Below, one piece after another: positions 45,713-58,427 of a stretch of 64,000 bases of DNA. The DNA comes from Symsagittifera roscoffensis. Lineage: Eukaryota > Xenacoelomorpha > Acoela > Convolutidae. The position numbers were made by a program, and so were the translations under genes. Location: contig NC_087065.1 in assembly GCF_963678635.1 (NCBI RefSeq), positions 1,800,001 through 1,864,000 on the forward strand, given 5' to 3'. The notes below the pieces were generated by a model. It saw nothing but the letters and a program-made list of their open reading frames with translations. It ran no database searches and had not been told where the DNA came from. The first letter of the stretch is position 1, and every line of letters begins with the position of its first letter.

Positions 45713-46304
45713 TTAAGAAATGGTTTCTCGATCGAATATTTTTTGTTGTTTGAGGCAACTTTCAAGTGTGGTCGAATTATTTATTGGTTTTTTGACAAGT
45801 GGGTCGAGTTTTGTGAAAAATTGTTGGGGGCAAATTTATGGTGTTCGGGAGGTCTTCTTTTACTTTATTTTTATTTGTCAAGTGATCTGGGGTATTTTTG
45901 AGATTTTTATACTTTAGGCTAATTAAAATGGTCGTTCTTTTACTTTAGGCTAATTTAACATATTTGTTTGGGGGGTATTTGAGGTCTAGGTTGGGGAAAT
46001 ATTGTTGATCTTTGGTTTATTAGATAAGGGAGGGTTATGATATTATGGTGATATTTATTTTAGTTGTCAAGTTGGAATGGTTTGCTTGTTTTTGACCTGG
46101 AGGTCGGAAAGTTATAGTTATAGATATGCCTGGAGTTTAATATCGTTCGTCTAGTTGATCTGTGTTAGAGTTAGAGAAAGTGACGGATTGGATGAATCCT
46201 ATTGGCTAATTATGAACTAGAATCATTGCGTATTTGTCAGCATGTTATTTTGAAAAATGAAAGTTCAAAATATTTCAGAGGTGCAAAAATTATTAAGTAT
46301 AAAT
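45713..46304 (-). other. pol-env intergenic region of the giant element
   Basis: About 590 bp without a coding frame on the sense strand. It contains a direct repeat TTTTACTTTAGGCTAATT (about 45909 and 45939). It is the likely site of an env splice acceptor, but none stands out. Confidence 0.45.
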
Positions 46305-48407
46305 TTAAAGCTGTTTTTGAAATACGACTTTCTTTAAGATTTTAGATTGTGGAATGAATGTTTTATAGTTTTTACGCGGTTGATTTCTAAGTCGTGATGA
46401 CTCTCTATGTTCTGATTTGTCGATTTGTTCTTGAGGTATTATTTTTTCTATCATTTTTCTATTTTTTCTTTCTTTTTGTGATGTATTTTGATCTAGCTTT
46501 TTTGTATTGTTTTTTGTTGTAGTTGATTTTTTATTTTGGTTTTCGAGGTGAATGTCATGTTGTTCCTTTGTTTTATTTTCCGTATGTGGATAATTTTGAA
46601 TAACTTTTAAACCTGTGAAAGAATATAATTGAGTTAGTTCGCGTAGTGCGTACTGTTTTGGGTAATAAGGTAATAGGTTGTTTCGGTGTTGAACAATTTC
46701 TTTTTTGTCTGAGTCGGTAATTTTATATGTGACATCTGTGGGTTTGGCAATTATTTGGTATGGTCCTTTACGAAGGGGTTGTAGTTTTTTAGAGATTCCT
46801 TTTTGAGTGTTAAAATTAGGTATTAAAACAAATGTTCCAATTTTTAAATCGGAGGCTGGTGTAAAGCGCGAATTTATTTGTTCATTAATGTTTTGTCTTT
46901 GTAACAACTTTTTTGTTACTTTTTGGTAAATTTCATTGTGTTTTTTATCTCTATTTAAAATCCATTCGGTGTGTGTACCGGAGGCTAATTTAAGAATTTG
47001 TGGGTGATGAAAATGATCTTCATCGTGTGTATGTAAAGGTAAGTTGTAACAAATTGATTCTTTATTCGGTTGACAATAACTTTGTGCATTTTTATGAGAG
47101 TTTGCTGTAAACATAATCGGTTTGCGTGGCTTTTGATTAAAAACCATTTCATATGGTGACATTCCTAGAGTTGTCGTGATTTGTGAATTATATGCTAAGG
47201 GAAATAGTTTTACATCTGCTGACCATTCGGTATTTCTTGTATCATTTCCATTGATGATACATCTAAGATATTCTTGTAGTGAACGGTTCATACCTTCGAC
47301 TAAGCCGTTTGTCCAAGGTGCGTGAGATGTACGTGGTTTGTGTTTGATGTTATATAGATGACATAGTGTGATAATTTCATTATTTATGAATTCTGTACCG
47401 TTATCTGTAACTAGAATTTCTGGTAGTCCGAATTTGGCTATCCAGTGTTCATATAGTGTTAAGTAAGCATAATAAGCGTTACAATGTGGTACTGGGTTAA
47501 GTGCTACATAATAGGTAAACGCGTCAACAATTACCATGATGTAGGAATTTCCTTCGGATGAGGGTGAAATTGGTCCTTTTGTATCAAATGAAATACGGTG
47601 GTTAAAGTACAAACTTTGTCCTTTAAAATCTTGTTTTTGTGCTGTTTGTTTTTGATTTGGATAAGGTTTATTTAGCTGACATACTATACAATCATTGCAT
47701 AGTACTTTTATCCAAATTGGTGCATTTGGAAAATAAAAGTTTTGTATAAAATTTGAATATGTTTTCTCTGATCCAGAGTGTCCTTTAATATTTTGTGTAT
47801 GTGAAATATTAAAAGCTATGAGAATCATACTTAAAGGGAGACAGGGAACTGTAGATTCATTTAGTTTGTATTCTAGAAGGTCTGTGTTTTCGTTAATTGT
47901 TGTATTATTGAATTTTCGAAAATATCGGAGGAGTGTTTTATTTCCTAAAATAGTTGTATCTGCCTTGACGGGTTTAGTTTTATATTTGTGCCATGATTTT
48001 AGTTGTCTAATTACTGGGTCAAGATTTTGATATTGTTTCAAAGTATTAATTGTAATTTTATCTGTTGGGGGGAGAAAAATGTTTTCTATTTCCAATTTAG
48101 ATAAAGGAATTGTATCAAGTGGGTCATGGAGGTCAAATACTTGATTTATTGTGTATTTTAAATCGTTTGTTTGTGGTCCTGATAAATTTATTTTATCAGT
48201 TAGGTTTTCTTTTTCAATTAATGGAAAAAGGTCTTTTTTATGCGAGTGTTGTTTTACTCTTTTTTGTTGGGTGTTATTTTTTATCCATTGTGAGTATGGA
48301 ATTGGTTTGAAAGTTGATGTTCCAAGTAGATCAACTTCGTAGTGATTATTTTGGCAATCTAAATAGAGTGGAAAGTGTTGTAGATTGTTTATCTGTGATT
48401 GTTCAAC
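46305..48407 (-). CDS. Integrase (HHCC, DDE, GPY) of the giant element
   Basis: The frame is open from about 48407 (partly overlapping the RNase H end in another frame) to 46305; numbering here starts from the TTG at 48095. The zinc-binding HHCC is H99, H106, C136, C139. The catalytic triad is D171 (in SFDTKGP), D231 (VTDNGTEF) and E268 (VEGMN). A GPY module (LRKGPYQIIAKPTDVTYKI) lies at 442-460, a Ty3/Gypsy and retroviral hallmark. After it comes a ~100-residue Lys/Asn/Gln-rich tail, with no chromodomain. The protein inserts the cDNA into host DNA. This gene is present once, at the left copy only, because the duplication ends between RNase H and integrase. It is intact, and its connection to RNase H needs a +1 frame change. 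Confidence 0.9.
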   Translation of the reverse strand, partial: VEQSQINNLQHFPLYLDCQNNHYEVDLLGTSTFKPIPYSQWIKNNTQQKRVKQHSHKKDLFPLIEKENLTDKINLSGPQTNDLKYTINQVFDLHDPLDTIPLSKLEIENIFLPPTDKITINTLKQYQNLDPVIRQLKSWHKYKTKPVKADTTILGNKTLLRYFRKFNNTTINENTDLLEYKLNESTVPCLPLSMILIAFNISHTQNIKGHSGSEKTYSNFIQNFYFPNAPIWIKVLCNDCIVCQLNKPYPNQKQTAQKQDFKGQSLYFNHRISFDTKGPISPSSEGNSYIMVIVDAFTYYVALNPVPHCNAYYAYLTLYEHWIAKFGLPEILVTDNGTEFINNEIITLCHLYNIKHKPRTSHAPWTNGLVEGMNRSLQEYLRCIINGNDTRNTEWSADVKLFPLAYNSQITTTLGMSPYEMVFNQKPRKPIMFTANSHKNAQSYCQPNKESICYNLPLHTHDEDHFHHPQILKLASGTHTEWILNRDKKHNEIYQKVTKKLLQRQNINEQINSRFTPASDLKIGTFVLIPNFNTQKGISKKLQPLRKGPYQIIAKPTDVTYKITDSDKKEIVQHRNNLLPYYPKQYALRELTQLYSFTGLKVIQNYPHTENKTKEQHDIHLENQNKKSTTTKNNTKKLDQNTSQKERKNRKMIEKIIPQEQIDKSEHRESSRLRNQPRKNYKTFIPQSKILKKVVFQKQL

Positions 48408-48408
48408 G

Positions 48409-51179
48409 TCAGTTTTTACTGCATATTTGCATTCTAGTCGGGGTGATGTTTCGTTTTATGCAAGGTAGAATTTTATATTTTTTAGGTATTTCAACTGTAG
48501 TTTTACGTGTAAGTAATTCAGGTGGTGTATTTCGACTTAATGTGTCTGGTAATGCAAGATTTTTTCCTGCTGTCCAAACTATAAGTAAGTTTGGGAATTT
48601 CATTAGATTTAGTTGAAATCTATAAACTCGGTGATTTGGATTAGATTTTTGTGTAAAGAGAAAAATGATTGGTTTGTGATCTGTGAAAAGAACTGTTGGA
48701 TGTTTTGAACCAAGTATCAGAAATTCATATTCTGTTAGTGTATATATTATAGCTGTACACTCTCTCATTAGAGTTGAGAGTCGTAGCTCTGCTTGAGTAA
48801 ATAATCGAGAATTTGCTGATATAAGATTCATTTTGTTTGTGCCATTGTGTGATTGTAATAATGCTGCGCCGATGCCAAAATTCGAAGCATCGCACATTGC
48901 ATAGAATGGTTGATTTGGATCTGAAATTGTATTCGAAATTTGTTCAGTTTGGAGTTTTTTAATTTCTTCAAATCCTGCTTGATGTTCTGTGTTCCATTCA
49001 AAATTATTTTGTTGTCTAAGTATATTATAAAATGGTCTTAGGTATAATTGCATTTTATAGACATATTTACTTAAAAAATTTAACATTCCGAGGAATTCTT
49101 GGATTTTCTTTTTGTTTGTTGGTGGTTGGAGTTTTTGAATAGCATCAATGCGTGATTTTAATGGGGTGATTGTTTTTCTTTCTATATTATGTCCTAAGAA
49201 TTTTACTCGTGTTAAAAAGAAGTGTGATTTATCGGGGGCGGCCTTCAGATTTTCGTTCTGAAGTATTTTGTGATAATGTTCTAAAACTTTAAACATTTCT
49301 TCTTTTGTCTGTGAGTGCATCGTCTAGATAAGTGATTGCGTTTTTCTTGAGTATTAGTGGTCTAAAAATTTTGCTCATAAAAGCTGAAAATGCTGCTGGT
49401 CCTATGGATATTCCATAGAATAGGCGGTTGAATTCATATTGCTGATTTCCAATAACAAATTGTGTTAAGCGTCGTGATTGTTCATCTAGTGGCATTTGAT
49501 TATATGCACTATTCATATCTGCGGTTGTAAAGTATTTTCCGTTTATTTTTGTTAAAATAACTTGTATTGGTTCAAAAGGCCAATTGCATTTTGATTCGTC
49601 TATTAGTTAATTAAGATATCTAGCGTCTAGAACTATTTTTAATGATTCTCCTTTTGCTAGGATGATAACAGGGTTGATAAATGTGTTTCCTTTTGGTTGT
49701 TCTTCTTTGTTTACCGGTGAGATTATATTGTATTGTTCTAAAATATCAAGTAATCTGTTCACTTTATCGTGTAAATGAATTGGTACTTTACTTGCTCTTT
49801 GTTTTTTGAAAACTGCGTCAGGTTTTAATGGGAGATGTAGTGATGAACTGATTTTGCCAACATCAAATTTAGATGTTGCATAGACTGATGAATATTTTAT
49901 TAGCTGTTTGGCTAATTTATCAAATTCGTCTTGTGTTATTTGTGAATGTTGAAAGTTAAACATTGTTAAAAACTTCTGTTGAGTCTCTGTGTAGTTACTT
50001 ATGTTGAATGTAGGTTTGAAATATGGAGTTTTTGTGAAATAGTCTGTATTTCTTTTTTCATTACTTATTATATTATTTATGGATAATTCTTCATTAAGAA
50101 TTGTAGATTGACAAATAACTAATAATTGGAGTATATTATTTATGCGGTATGCTTTTTCATGTATTGGTGATATCGTAGCGTTGGTTTCGCAATAGCCTAA
50201 AAGTCCTAAAGGTAATGTTACTTGATAGGGTGTATTGTTGTATACATGTAGAGAAATAATATCTGAATTCGAGTTTTTCAAATATTTTATGGATGAAATT
50301 GTGATTTTGAAAAACTTATGGATAGGTTTGAATTCAAAATCTGACATATAGAGTTGTTGTTTGTTTTGTTTTTTTATCATATTGGTGAACTTGTTTTATT
50401 GAAAAATTATATATGTTTCCGGATAGTGGTTTCAGGTGTTTTCTTTGTTGATTATATATCGGGTAAAATTTTGAAAAGAATGGTGGTTGTTTATTTAATC
50501 TTTGAAAAAATGTTAGGGATGTGTCTTTTGTTTTTGTGTATTTATCTATGATTAGTATTTTACTATTCAAAATGTTGATTGTTGGTATATATTTAGAGAT
50601 AAATGGTATTCCAATGATATTGTGTTTAATATCAGTGATATGGAATATTTGTTTAAATGGTTTATTTAAAATTTTATTTTGTTCTATTGTTCTTGTGGGG
50701 AGAAGAAATAATTGAATTTTTCCATAGTTTACCAATGTTGATCCTTGTGCTGTTGCTAGTTTACTGGATGTTTCAAGGGGCGTTAGCTTTGGGTGTAGTG
50801 ATTTTATCTCATTCCATGTGGGAATGTTTATTATGTTTGATTCTGCTCCTGAATCAATTAAAAAATCAATTTCAAGATCTGGTGGTTGAAATTCTTTGCT
50901 TCTTGGACTTTCTAAAAGAAATGGTATTGTCCAAATTTTTTCTTTGGGTTGTTCTTTTTGTATATTTTGATAGATGTGATTTGTATTCAAGCATTTTGTT
51001 TTATTATTTTCATTGGATTGATTTGTAGTGTTAATTTCGTTAGTTTCTTGTACCGTTTGTGTAGAATGGATGGGTTCAATATAATAATTGTGAAGGAGTT
51101 CTGATTGATTTTCGTATATATGTGATGAAAAAGGTTGTTCATATATAATAGGTTCGTAGTCATTTTCGATTGCTATCAT
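48409..51179 (-). pseudogene. Protease-RT-RNase H, left copy, with three lesions
   Basis: The protein is the same as the right copy but damaged. A one-base insertion in a T-run at ~50375 separates protease from the RT linker. A stop replaces the residue after LDARYLN at ~49607. An 8 bp deletion directly after the catalytic YLDD at ~49320 shifts the frame. The rest (48409-49320) keeps the thumb and connection, and an RNase H with CDASNFGIGAALLQ, LSTLMREC and FTDHKPI. The frame also ends early at 48409, as in the right copy, where the integrase frame takes over one base later. RNase H is intact here but broken in the right copy. Confidence 0.9.
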
Positions 51180-51426
51180 ATTTATGGAGGTAGTGTTTTC
51201 TGTATCACTTTCTGAATCTGATGATCCACAGTTTATTTGATTTAGTTGTAGTTCGTTATTTCCTGTGTCATCAATACCTGGGGGGTCTGATGTCGTTTCT
51301 GGGTTTGATTGTACTTGATTAATATTTCTTTGATGTTTAGGTGTACTACTTCTGTGGCGATTGTTAGAATTATTATAATGGTTATTATTCCTGTGTGGTG
51401 ATTGGGAATAATTTCTATAAGGATTA

Positions 51427-54400
51427 TTATAACTTTATTATATTTTGTGAATTATTTCGTGATCTGTTTTGATAATTATTGTTTGGTCTGTTATAGTTTG
51501 ATCTATTATATGAGTTATTCCTTGATCGATTGTTCGGATAATTCTGGTTTCGGTTGTTTGAATAACTTCTATTCCGATTATTGGAGTAGTTTCTATTTCT
51601 ATTGTATGATGAGTTTCGTGATTGATTGTTTGGATAGTAATTATTTCTTGATTGGGAATTAGATCTAGAAACAAATTGTGTTGTATTTGAATTTGATTTG
51701 GAGTATTTATTTCGACTATTTGGTCTATTGTAATGATTTTGTGACGAATTTTGTGTATTTCTTCGTTCTGGTGATCTTCCTCTATAACTTGAGTTATATG
51801 GTGATTGATTTCTCGTGTAATTGGTATTGTTCGGAAGTGGTTTTCCTGAACTGTTGTTGCTGTATACATTTTTGTTCGGTAGATTTTGATCTTTCTTCAT
51901 GTATTGATAGAATGATTTATTTGGTTCTTTATATTTTTGAGGTTTGTTTTGATTGTCCTGTTGTTTTTGTCTACATTCGGAAATACTATGTCCGTATCGT
52001 CGGCAATAATTACACCATTTTTTGAAAGATGGTTTGCCTTTAAAGTTTGGGTGTTTTTCATAAATATTGAGTATTTCAGTGATTTTTTCAACGAGGTCTG
52101 TATCTGAATCCTGTATATTATTGATATTTGTGGTATTTTTTTCAATTCGATTAACATATTGTAATTTCAGATTCTCTGTTTCTTCAAGTTTCATTGTGAT
52201 TTCCGCTTGCTCTAGCTTGTCTACTAGTTTTCGAAAATCTAAATCGGGCTCTCGAATTGAGGAGGGATGGGATGCTCTCTTTTTTATTGCTATTTTCCTT
52301 AATTGAGGTGTTAAGGTCATCATTAAGATTTCTGTCATTTTTGTGTTTTTATAATCGTGTTTATTTAATGAATATGCTTTTCGAACTAGTGTTTCGATGC
52401 GTACTGCTAATTGTTTGATGGTTTCATTTGGTAATCTGCGAATTTCATTACATAAAACTCTTTGTTGTTGTTTGTTTCTTTCGGAGTCAAACATTTTTGA
52501 AAATTCTTGTGTAAATCTCTTCCAATTTGATTTTATTTCTATAGGCAATACTGAAAACCATTTTTGGGCTGCGCCGTCTAGGGTTGTTTGTATCAACGCT
52601 GTGCGTCGATGTATCCAATTTTGATGTAGTGGCGTATTAATTGGTTCAGGTCCTATATTTAAAATTAAATTTGCTGTTACTGCATTTAAATAATCTTCTA
52701 CAGAATATTCAGGGTCTGTTCCTGTGAATACCATTAATGGTTTGTTTGATGTTATTGATGATCCACCCATAAGGTATGGATTCATTGTCATTTGTAGTGA
52801 TTCTGCTGCATTTGGCATTTGTGAAAAATTAGAAAGTTGATTTTTTGTTATTTCGTGTTGTTGAAGATAATATGGAAGTGGTATTTCATTTTGCATTTGT
52901 GTTGGTTGATATGAGTGTGTAATCATTGGGTTTTGTGGCTGAATTGGTTGAAAAGATTGTGTATTAATTGGGTTTTGCATTTGTATTGGTTGTTGATTTT
53001 GTGTATCTATCTGGTGTGGAGAAAAATTTCTATGATGTGTATATGGTTTCTGCATTCCTTGTCCGTGATATTCTTGGGTATATGGTGCAAATATATCTGG
53101 TTGTAAATGATCATCATCAGAGGATAGGTAATCCGTTTGATGAGGTGCTTGTTTTTTATTTTTATTCTGTTGAAAGAATGGGTAATTTTCACTATAATCC
53201 TGTGGAGGATGTGGATTAGCTTGAAAATTTACTGAATTGTTGCCATTGGATTATTCCAATATCGAGATCTGATTTGATTATTATTATTATTTCGTGGAGG
53301 ATAGTTTGTTTTTGATGAATGTGTATAATTATAATTATGTTCCGCAAAATTGTTTCTTGTGAATGTTCTGCGTGTTTTCGACGGTATTGTCATGGGTCTA
53401 TATGTTTGGTAATCCATTTGTGAATATTTTGGAGCAACCGAAGGTTTAACGGTTGATTGTAAGGTTACCTGTGCTAGTGAAGTGTTTGTATTTCTTGGTG
53501 TTGTTAAATTTGGACGTATTGGTGAAATACTTTGTTGTGTAGTTGTTGTTGTTTGGACAATTTCTTCATTTATGAAGTGTGATGGTGTCTGAATATCTTG
53601 TTGAGTGAGATTTCTAGTTCCATTAAGGTTTTCATTGTGTATGACGGTCGAATTTAAACTGTTATTTCGAGTATCAGTTAAAAATGTATTGTAGTTGAAT
53701 GGTGTTGCGTCAATGGTTAATGGTACTACTCTTACATAATCTCTTGTATAAGATATTGTACTTATTGCTTGGCTTGCAATTGATTGTGGGATATTTATAA
53801 ATGCATAATGAGACCATTCGGGGTCCCAAACGTAGTCTGACTGTTCTGTGATGGCGGTATCATCGTTTGAATTTTGAGGTCTAAAATTTTTTCTTGCTTG
53901 TGAAATTAAATCTATATTATGTGTGAAATAATCTATTATAAACCATGCCAAAATTTTTTGTAAGTCATGTTTTGTATGTTGTGAAACATCATCTTTGGTG
54001 AAATTTTCTTTAATTATATGTAGAAAAGTTGAAAATAGTGTGATTTCATGTCGTACCTTTATATGTTTGGATGTCTCTGTCGGTGAGACATTTGAGATTG
54101 GGATTTCGTTTTCTAATATTGAGATATAACTATATATTATTGCAAAAACTTCATTAGTAAATATGGAATTTGCTCTTTGTGAGTTATGATATTGTATGCT
54201 TTTTATATATTCTGAGAATACTTTTGAAAATTCTAAATCAAGGTTGTTTGTTTGAATTACATATTTGCGGTGATTCGGGTTTGGTGAAGTGATTTCTATG
54301 GTGTAGATTCCGTAGTGTTGTGTCAAATTACATATATCTTTCAGATAATGATCAATAATTTGTCTTTTGATCTTTACATCGGGGAACTCTGCTGTACATG

Positions 54401-54542
54401 GGCTGATTCCGGGTTCAAATAAATTTAGTAGTAAATTCTTGCAAAGTATATGCTGTCCTCTATCAGTGGGTGCATCTACGAGGAAGGGGAAGATATCGTC
54501 ATCATCTGGACTATCTTCACTTGGAGTGTGTGTTTGGCTCAT
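51427..54542 (-). pseudogene. Gag, left copy, 4 bp deletion
   Basis: The first 437 codons (53229-54542) match the right gag. A 4 bp deletion near 53240 (AATTGTTGCC against AATTGGTTGTTGCC) shifts the frame. The remaining part, with capsid and zinc knuckle, stays open to 51427 in the original frame. Otherwise only a handful of substitutions separate the copies. Confidence 0.95.
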
Positions 54543-54984
54543 TTTTCCGTTTAATGACTGTTAATAGGTAATTATCGATGTGTCTAATTGGTTGATTCCA
54601 GTTATATAAATGTACTGGTTTGTGTTTATATTGCTTTTTTATTCGTCTTTTTCCTCTTTTTGATGAATTTGATGTTGTTTCTGAGTCAGAAAAATATAAT
54701 TGATCGTGTATGGGGCAATTTTTATCTATAGATTCTTTTAATTTATAGAGTTCGTCTAAATTGCTGGCTTCTGATTCTGAAAATTCGTTTCTATTTTTGG
54801 AAAATCTTTTTCGTGTTATTTGTCTTTGTTTCGTTATTATTTTTCTTTTTAGTGTTTGTCGTTTTGTTCTAATATATCCAACTGTTTGTGTGTGAGGTGT
54901 GATTACAAGGTCGTATTTTTTGTTTTCTATTTCACAGTTGTGCAAAACGATTGTTTGTTTGTTTCCTAGATTTTTAAATGACAA
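54517..54984 (-). CDS. Basic 155-codon ORF preceding gag, left copy
   Basis: Identical in predicted protein to the right copy at 61514-61981; see there. Its 3' end overlaps the gag start by 26 bp. It is kept intact although the gag that follows is broken, as expected if the duplication is young. Confidence 0.7.
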   Translation of the reverse strand: MSFKNLGNKQTIVLHNCEIENKKYDLVITPHTQTVGYIRTKRQTLKRKIITKQRQITRKRFSKNRNEFSESEASNLDELYKLKESIDKNCPIHDQLYFSDSETTSNSSKRGKRRIKKQYKHKPVHLYNWNQPIRHIDNYLLTVIKRKNEPNTHSK

Positions 54985-55394
54985 AGGGTTTAGGATGACG
55001 GATGCAAAAAGTTGTTAGATGATTTCTATTTTCTTAAATTGTTAGTCCTTACAATTTTTTGGTTAGCTTAACCTGGGTCTATTTGTTCAGGGTTGGAGAG
55101 AAAAGTGGGTCATGGAGGTCAAATACTTGATTTATTGTGTATTTTAAATCGTTTGTTTGTGGTCCTGATAAATTTATTTTATCAGTTAGGTTTTATTTTT
55201 CAATTAATGGAAAAAGGTCTTTTTTATGCGAGTGTTGTTTTACTCTTTTTTGTTGGGTGTTATTTTTTATCCATTGTGAGTATGGAATTGGTTTGAAAGT
55301 TGATGTTCCAAGTAGATCAACTTCGTAGTGATTATTTTGGCAATCTAAATAGAGTGGAAAGTGTTGTAGATTGTTTATCTGTGATTGTTCAACG

Positions 55395-58300
55395 TCAGTT
55401 TTTACTGCATATTTGCATTCTAGTCGGGGTGATGTTTCGTTTTATGCAAGGTAGAATTTTATATTTTTTAGGTATTTCAACTGTAGTTTTACGTGTAAGT
55501 AATTCAGGTGGTGTATTTCGACTTAATGTGTCTGGTAATGCAAGATTTTTTCCTGCTGTCCAAACTATATGTAATTTTGGGAATTTCATTAGAATTAGTT
55601 GAAATCTATAAACTCGGTGATTTGGATTAGATTTTTGTGTAAAGAGAAAAATGGTTGGTTTGTGATCTGTGAAAAAGAACTGTTGGATGTTTTGATCCAA
55701 GTATCAGAAATTCATATTCTGTTAGTGTACATATTATAGCTGTACACTCTCTCATTAGAGTTGAGAGTCGTAGCTCTGCTTGAGTAAATAAGCGAGAATT
55801 TGCTGATATAAGATTCATTTTGTTTGTGCCATTGTGTGATTGTAATAATGCTGCGCCGATGCCAAAATTCGAAGCATCGCACATTGCATAGAATGGTTGA
55901 TTTGGATCTGAAATTGTATTCGAAATTTGTTCAGTTTGGAGTTTTTTAATTTCTTCAAATCGTGCTTGATGTTCTGTGTTCCATTCAAAATTATTTTGTT
56001 GTCTAAGTATATTATAAAATGGTCTTAGGTATAATTGCATTTTATAGACATATTTACTTAAAAAATTTAACATTCCGAGGAATTCTTGGATTTTCTTTTT
56101 GTTTGTTGGTGGTTGGAGTTTTTGAATAGCATCAATGCGTGATTTTAATGGGGTGATTGTTTTTCTTTCTATATTATGTCCTAAGAATTTTACTCGTGTT
56201 AAAAAGAAGTGTGATTTATCGGGGGCGGCCTTCAGATTTTCGTTCTGAAGTATTTTGTGATAATGTTCTAAAACTTTAAACATTTCTTCTTTTGTCTGTG
56301 AGTGCATAAAAACATCGTCTAGATAAGTGATTGCGTTTTTCTTGAGTATTAGTGGTCTAAAAATTTTGCTCACAAAAGCTGAAAATGCTGCTTGTCCTAT
56401 GGATATTCCATAGAATAGGCGGTTGAATTCATATTGCTGATTTCCAATAACAAATTGTGTTAAGCGTCGTGATTGTTCATCTAGTGGCATTTGATTATAT
56501 GCACTATTCATATCTGCGGTTGTAAAGTATTTTCCGTTTATTTTTGTAAAAATAACTTGTATTGGTTCAAAAGGCCAATTGCATTTTGATTCGTCTATTA
56601 TTGAATTAAGATATCTAGCGTCTAGAACTATTTTTAATGATTCTCCTTTTGCTAGGATGATAACAGGGTTGATAAATGTGTTACCTTTTGGTTGTTCTTC
56701 TTTGTTTACCGGTGAGATTATATTGTATTGTTCTAAAATATCAAGTAATCTGTTCACTTTATCGTGTAAATGAATTGGTACTTTACTTGCTCTTTGTTTT
56801 TTGAAAACTGCGTCAGGTTTTAATGGGAGATGTAGTGATGAACTGATTTTGCCAACATCAAATATAGATGTTGCATAGACTGATGAATATTTTATTAGCT
56901 GTTTGGCTAATTTATCAAATTCGTCTTGTGTTATTTGTGAATGTTGAAAGTTAAACATTGTTAAAAACTTCTGTTGAGTCTCTGTGTAGTTACTTATGTT
57001 GAATGTAGGTTTGAAATATGGAGTTTTTGTGAAATAATCTGTATTTCTTTTTTCATTACTTATTATATTATTTATGGATAATTCTTCATTAAGAATTGTA
57101 GATTGACAAATAACTAATAATTGGAGTATATTATTTACGCGGTATGCTTTTTCATGTATTGGTGATATCGTAGCGTTGGTTTCGCAATAGCCTAAAAGTC
57201 CTAAAGGTAATGTTACTTGATAGGGTGTATTGTTGTATACATGTAGAAAAATAATATCTGAATTCGAGTTTTTCAAATATTTTATGGATGAAATTGTGAT
57301 TTTGAAAAACTTATGGATAGGTTTGAATTCAAAATCTGACATATAGAGTTGTTGTTTGTTTTGTTTTTTATCATATTGGTGAACTTGTTTTATTGAAAAA
57401 TTATATATGTTTCCGGATAGTGGTTTCAGGTGTTTTCTTTGTTGATTATATATCGGGTAAAATTTTGAAAAGAATGGTGGTTGTTTATTTAATCTTTGAA
57501 AAAATGTTAGGGATGTGTCTTTTGTTTTTGTGTATTTATCTATGATTAGTATTTTACTATTCAAAATGTTGATTGTTGGTATATATTTAGAGATAAATGG
57601 TATTCCAATGATATTGTGTTTAATATCAGTGATATGGAATATTTGTTTAAATGGTTTATTTAAAATTTTATTTTGTTCTATTGTTCTTGTGGGGAGAAGA
57701 AATAATTGAATTTTTCCATAGTTTACCAATGTTGATCCTTGTGCTGTTGCTAGTTTACTGGATGTTTCAAGGGGCGTTAGCTTTGGGTGTAGTGATTTTA
57801 TCTCATTCCATGTGGGAATGTTTATTATGTTTGATTCTGCTCCTGAATCAATTAAAAAATCAATTTCAAGATCTGGTGGTTGAAATTCTTTGCTTCTTGG
57901 ACTTTCTAAAAGAAATGGTATTGTCCAAATTTTTTCTTTGGGTTGTTCTTTTTGTATATTTTGATAGATGTGATTTGTATTCAAGCATTTTGTTTTATTA
58001 TTTTCATTGGATTGATTTGTAGTGTTAATTTCGTTAGTTTCTTGTACCGTTTGTGTAGAATGGATGGGTTCAATATAATAATTGTGAAGGAGTCTGATTG
58101 ATTTTCGTATATATGTGATGAAAAAGGTTGTTCATATATAATAGGTTCGTAGTCATTTTCGATTGCTATCATATTTATGGAGGTAGTGTTTTCTGTATCA
58201 CTTTCTGAATCTGATGATCCACAGTTTATTTGATTTAGTTGTAGTTCGTTATTTCCTGTGTCATCAATACCTGGGGGGTCTGATGTCGTTTCTGGGTTTG

Positions 58301-58427
58301 ATTGTACTTGATTAATATTTCTTTGATGTTTAGGTGTACTACTTCTGTGGCGATTGTTAGAATTATTATAATGGTTATTATTCCTGTGTGGTGATTGGGA
58401 ATAATTTCTATAAGGATTATTATAACT
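55395..58427 (-). pseudogene. Protease-RT-RNase H, right copy, two single-base lesions
   Basis: The pol frame opens right after a double stop at ~58428-58433, next to the gag end. A one-base deletion near 58093 breaks it ahead of the protease. A 785-codon frame (55627-57984) then holds the protease (FLIDSGAES, active site D46-S-G), the RT with motif A D491 (FTTADMNSAYNQMPL), LFYGISIG, YLDD at 554-557 and a KFLGHNI thumb start, and RNase H beginning at D703 (CDASNFGIGAALLQ). An extra A near 55671 breaks RNase H within the FTDHKP motif. One RT residue (GISIGQ where the left copy has GISIGP) departs from the usual pattern. The unit ends before integrase, so this copy lacks it. Enzymes of this set mature Gag, copy the RNA and degrade its template strand. 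Confidence 0.92.

Larger units (their letters stand above)
48117..55106 (-). repeat. Tandem duplication unit, left copy (ORF155-gag-PR-RT-RH)
   Basis: Matches 55103-62103 with an offset of 6,986 to 6,997 bp. The junction between copies (GAGAAAAGTGGGTCATGG) joins the right edge sequence GAGAAAAGT to the left edge sequence GGGTCATGG. The short shared AAGT at both edges suggests microhomology-mediated joining or template switching during reverse transcription. Confidence 0.95.

Noticed and set aside
51438-51869. Ile/Thr/Glu-rich 143-codon minus-strand frame overlapping the gag C-terminus (also 58431-58862)
   Set aside because: It is in the pol frame upstream of a double stop, so it cannot join pol, and its composition is what the Asn/Arg repeats of gag give in another frame.
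50354-53219. Hydrophobic plus-strand frames over pol and gag, repeated at 57.5-60.2 kb
   Set aside because: Antisense shadows of Asn/Gln/Lys-rich coding sequence; they repeat only because the block is duplicated.
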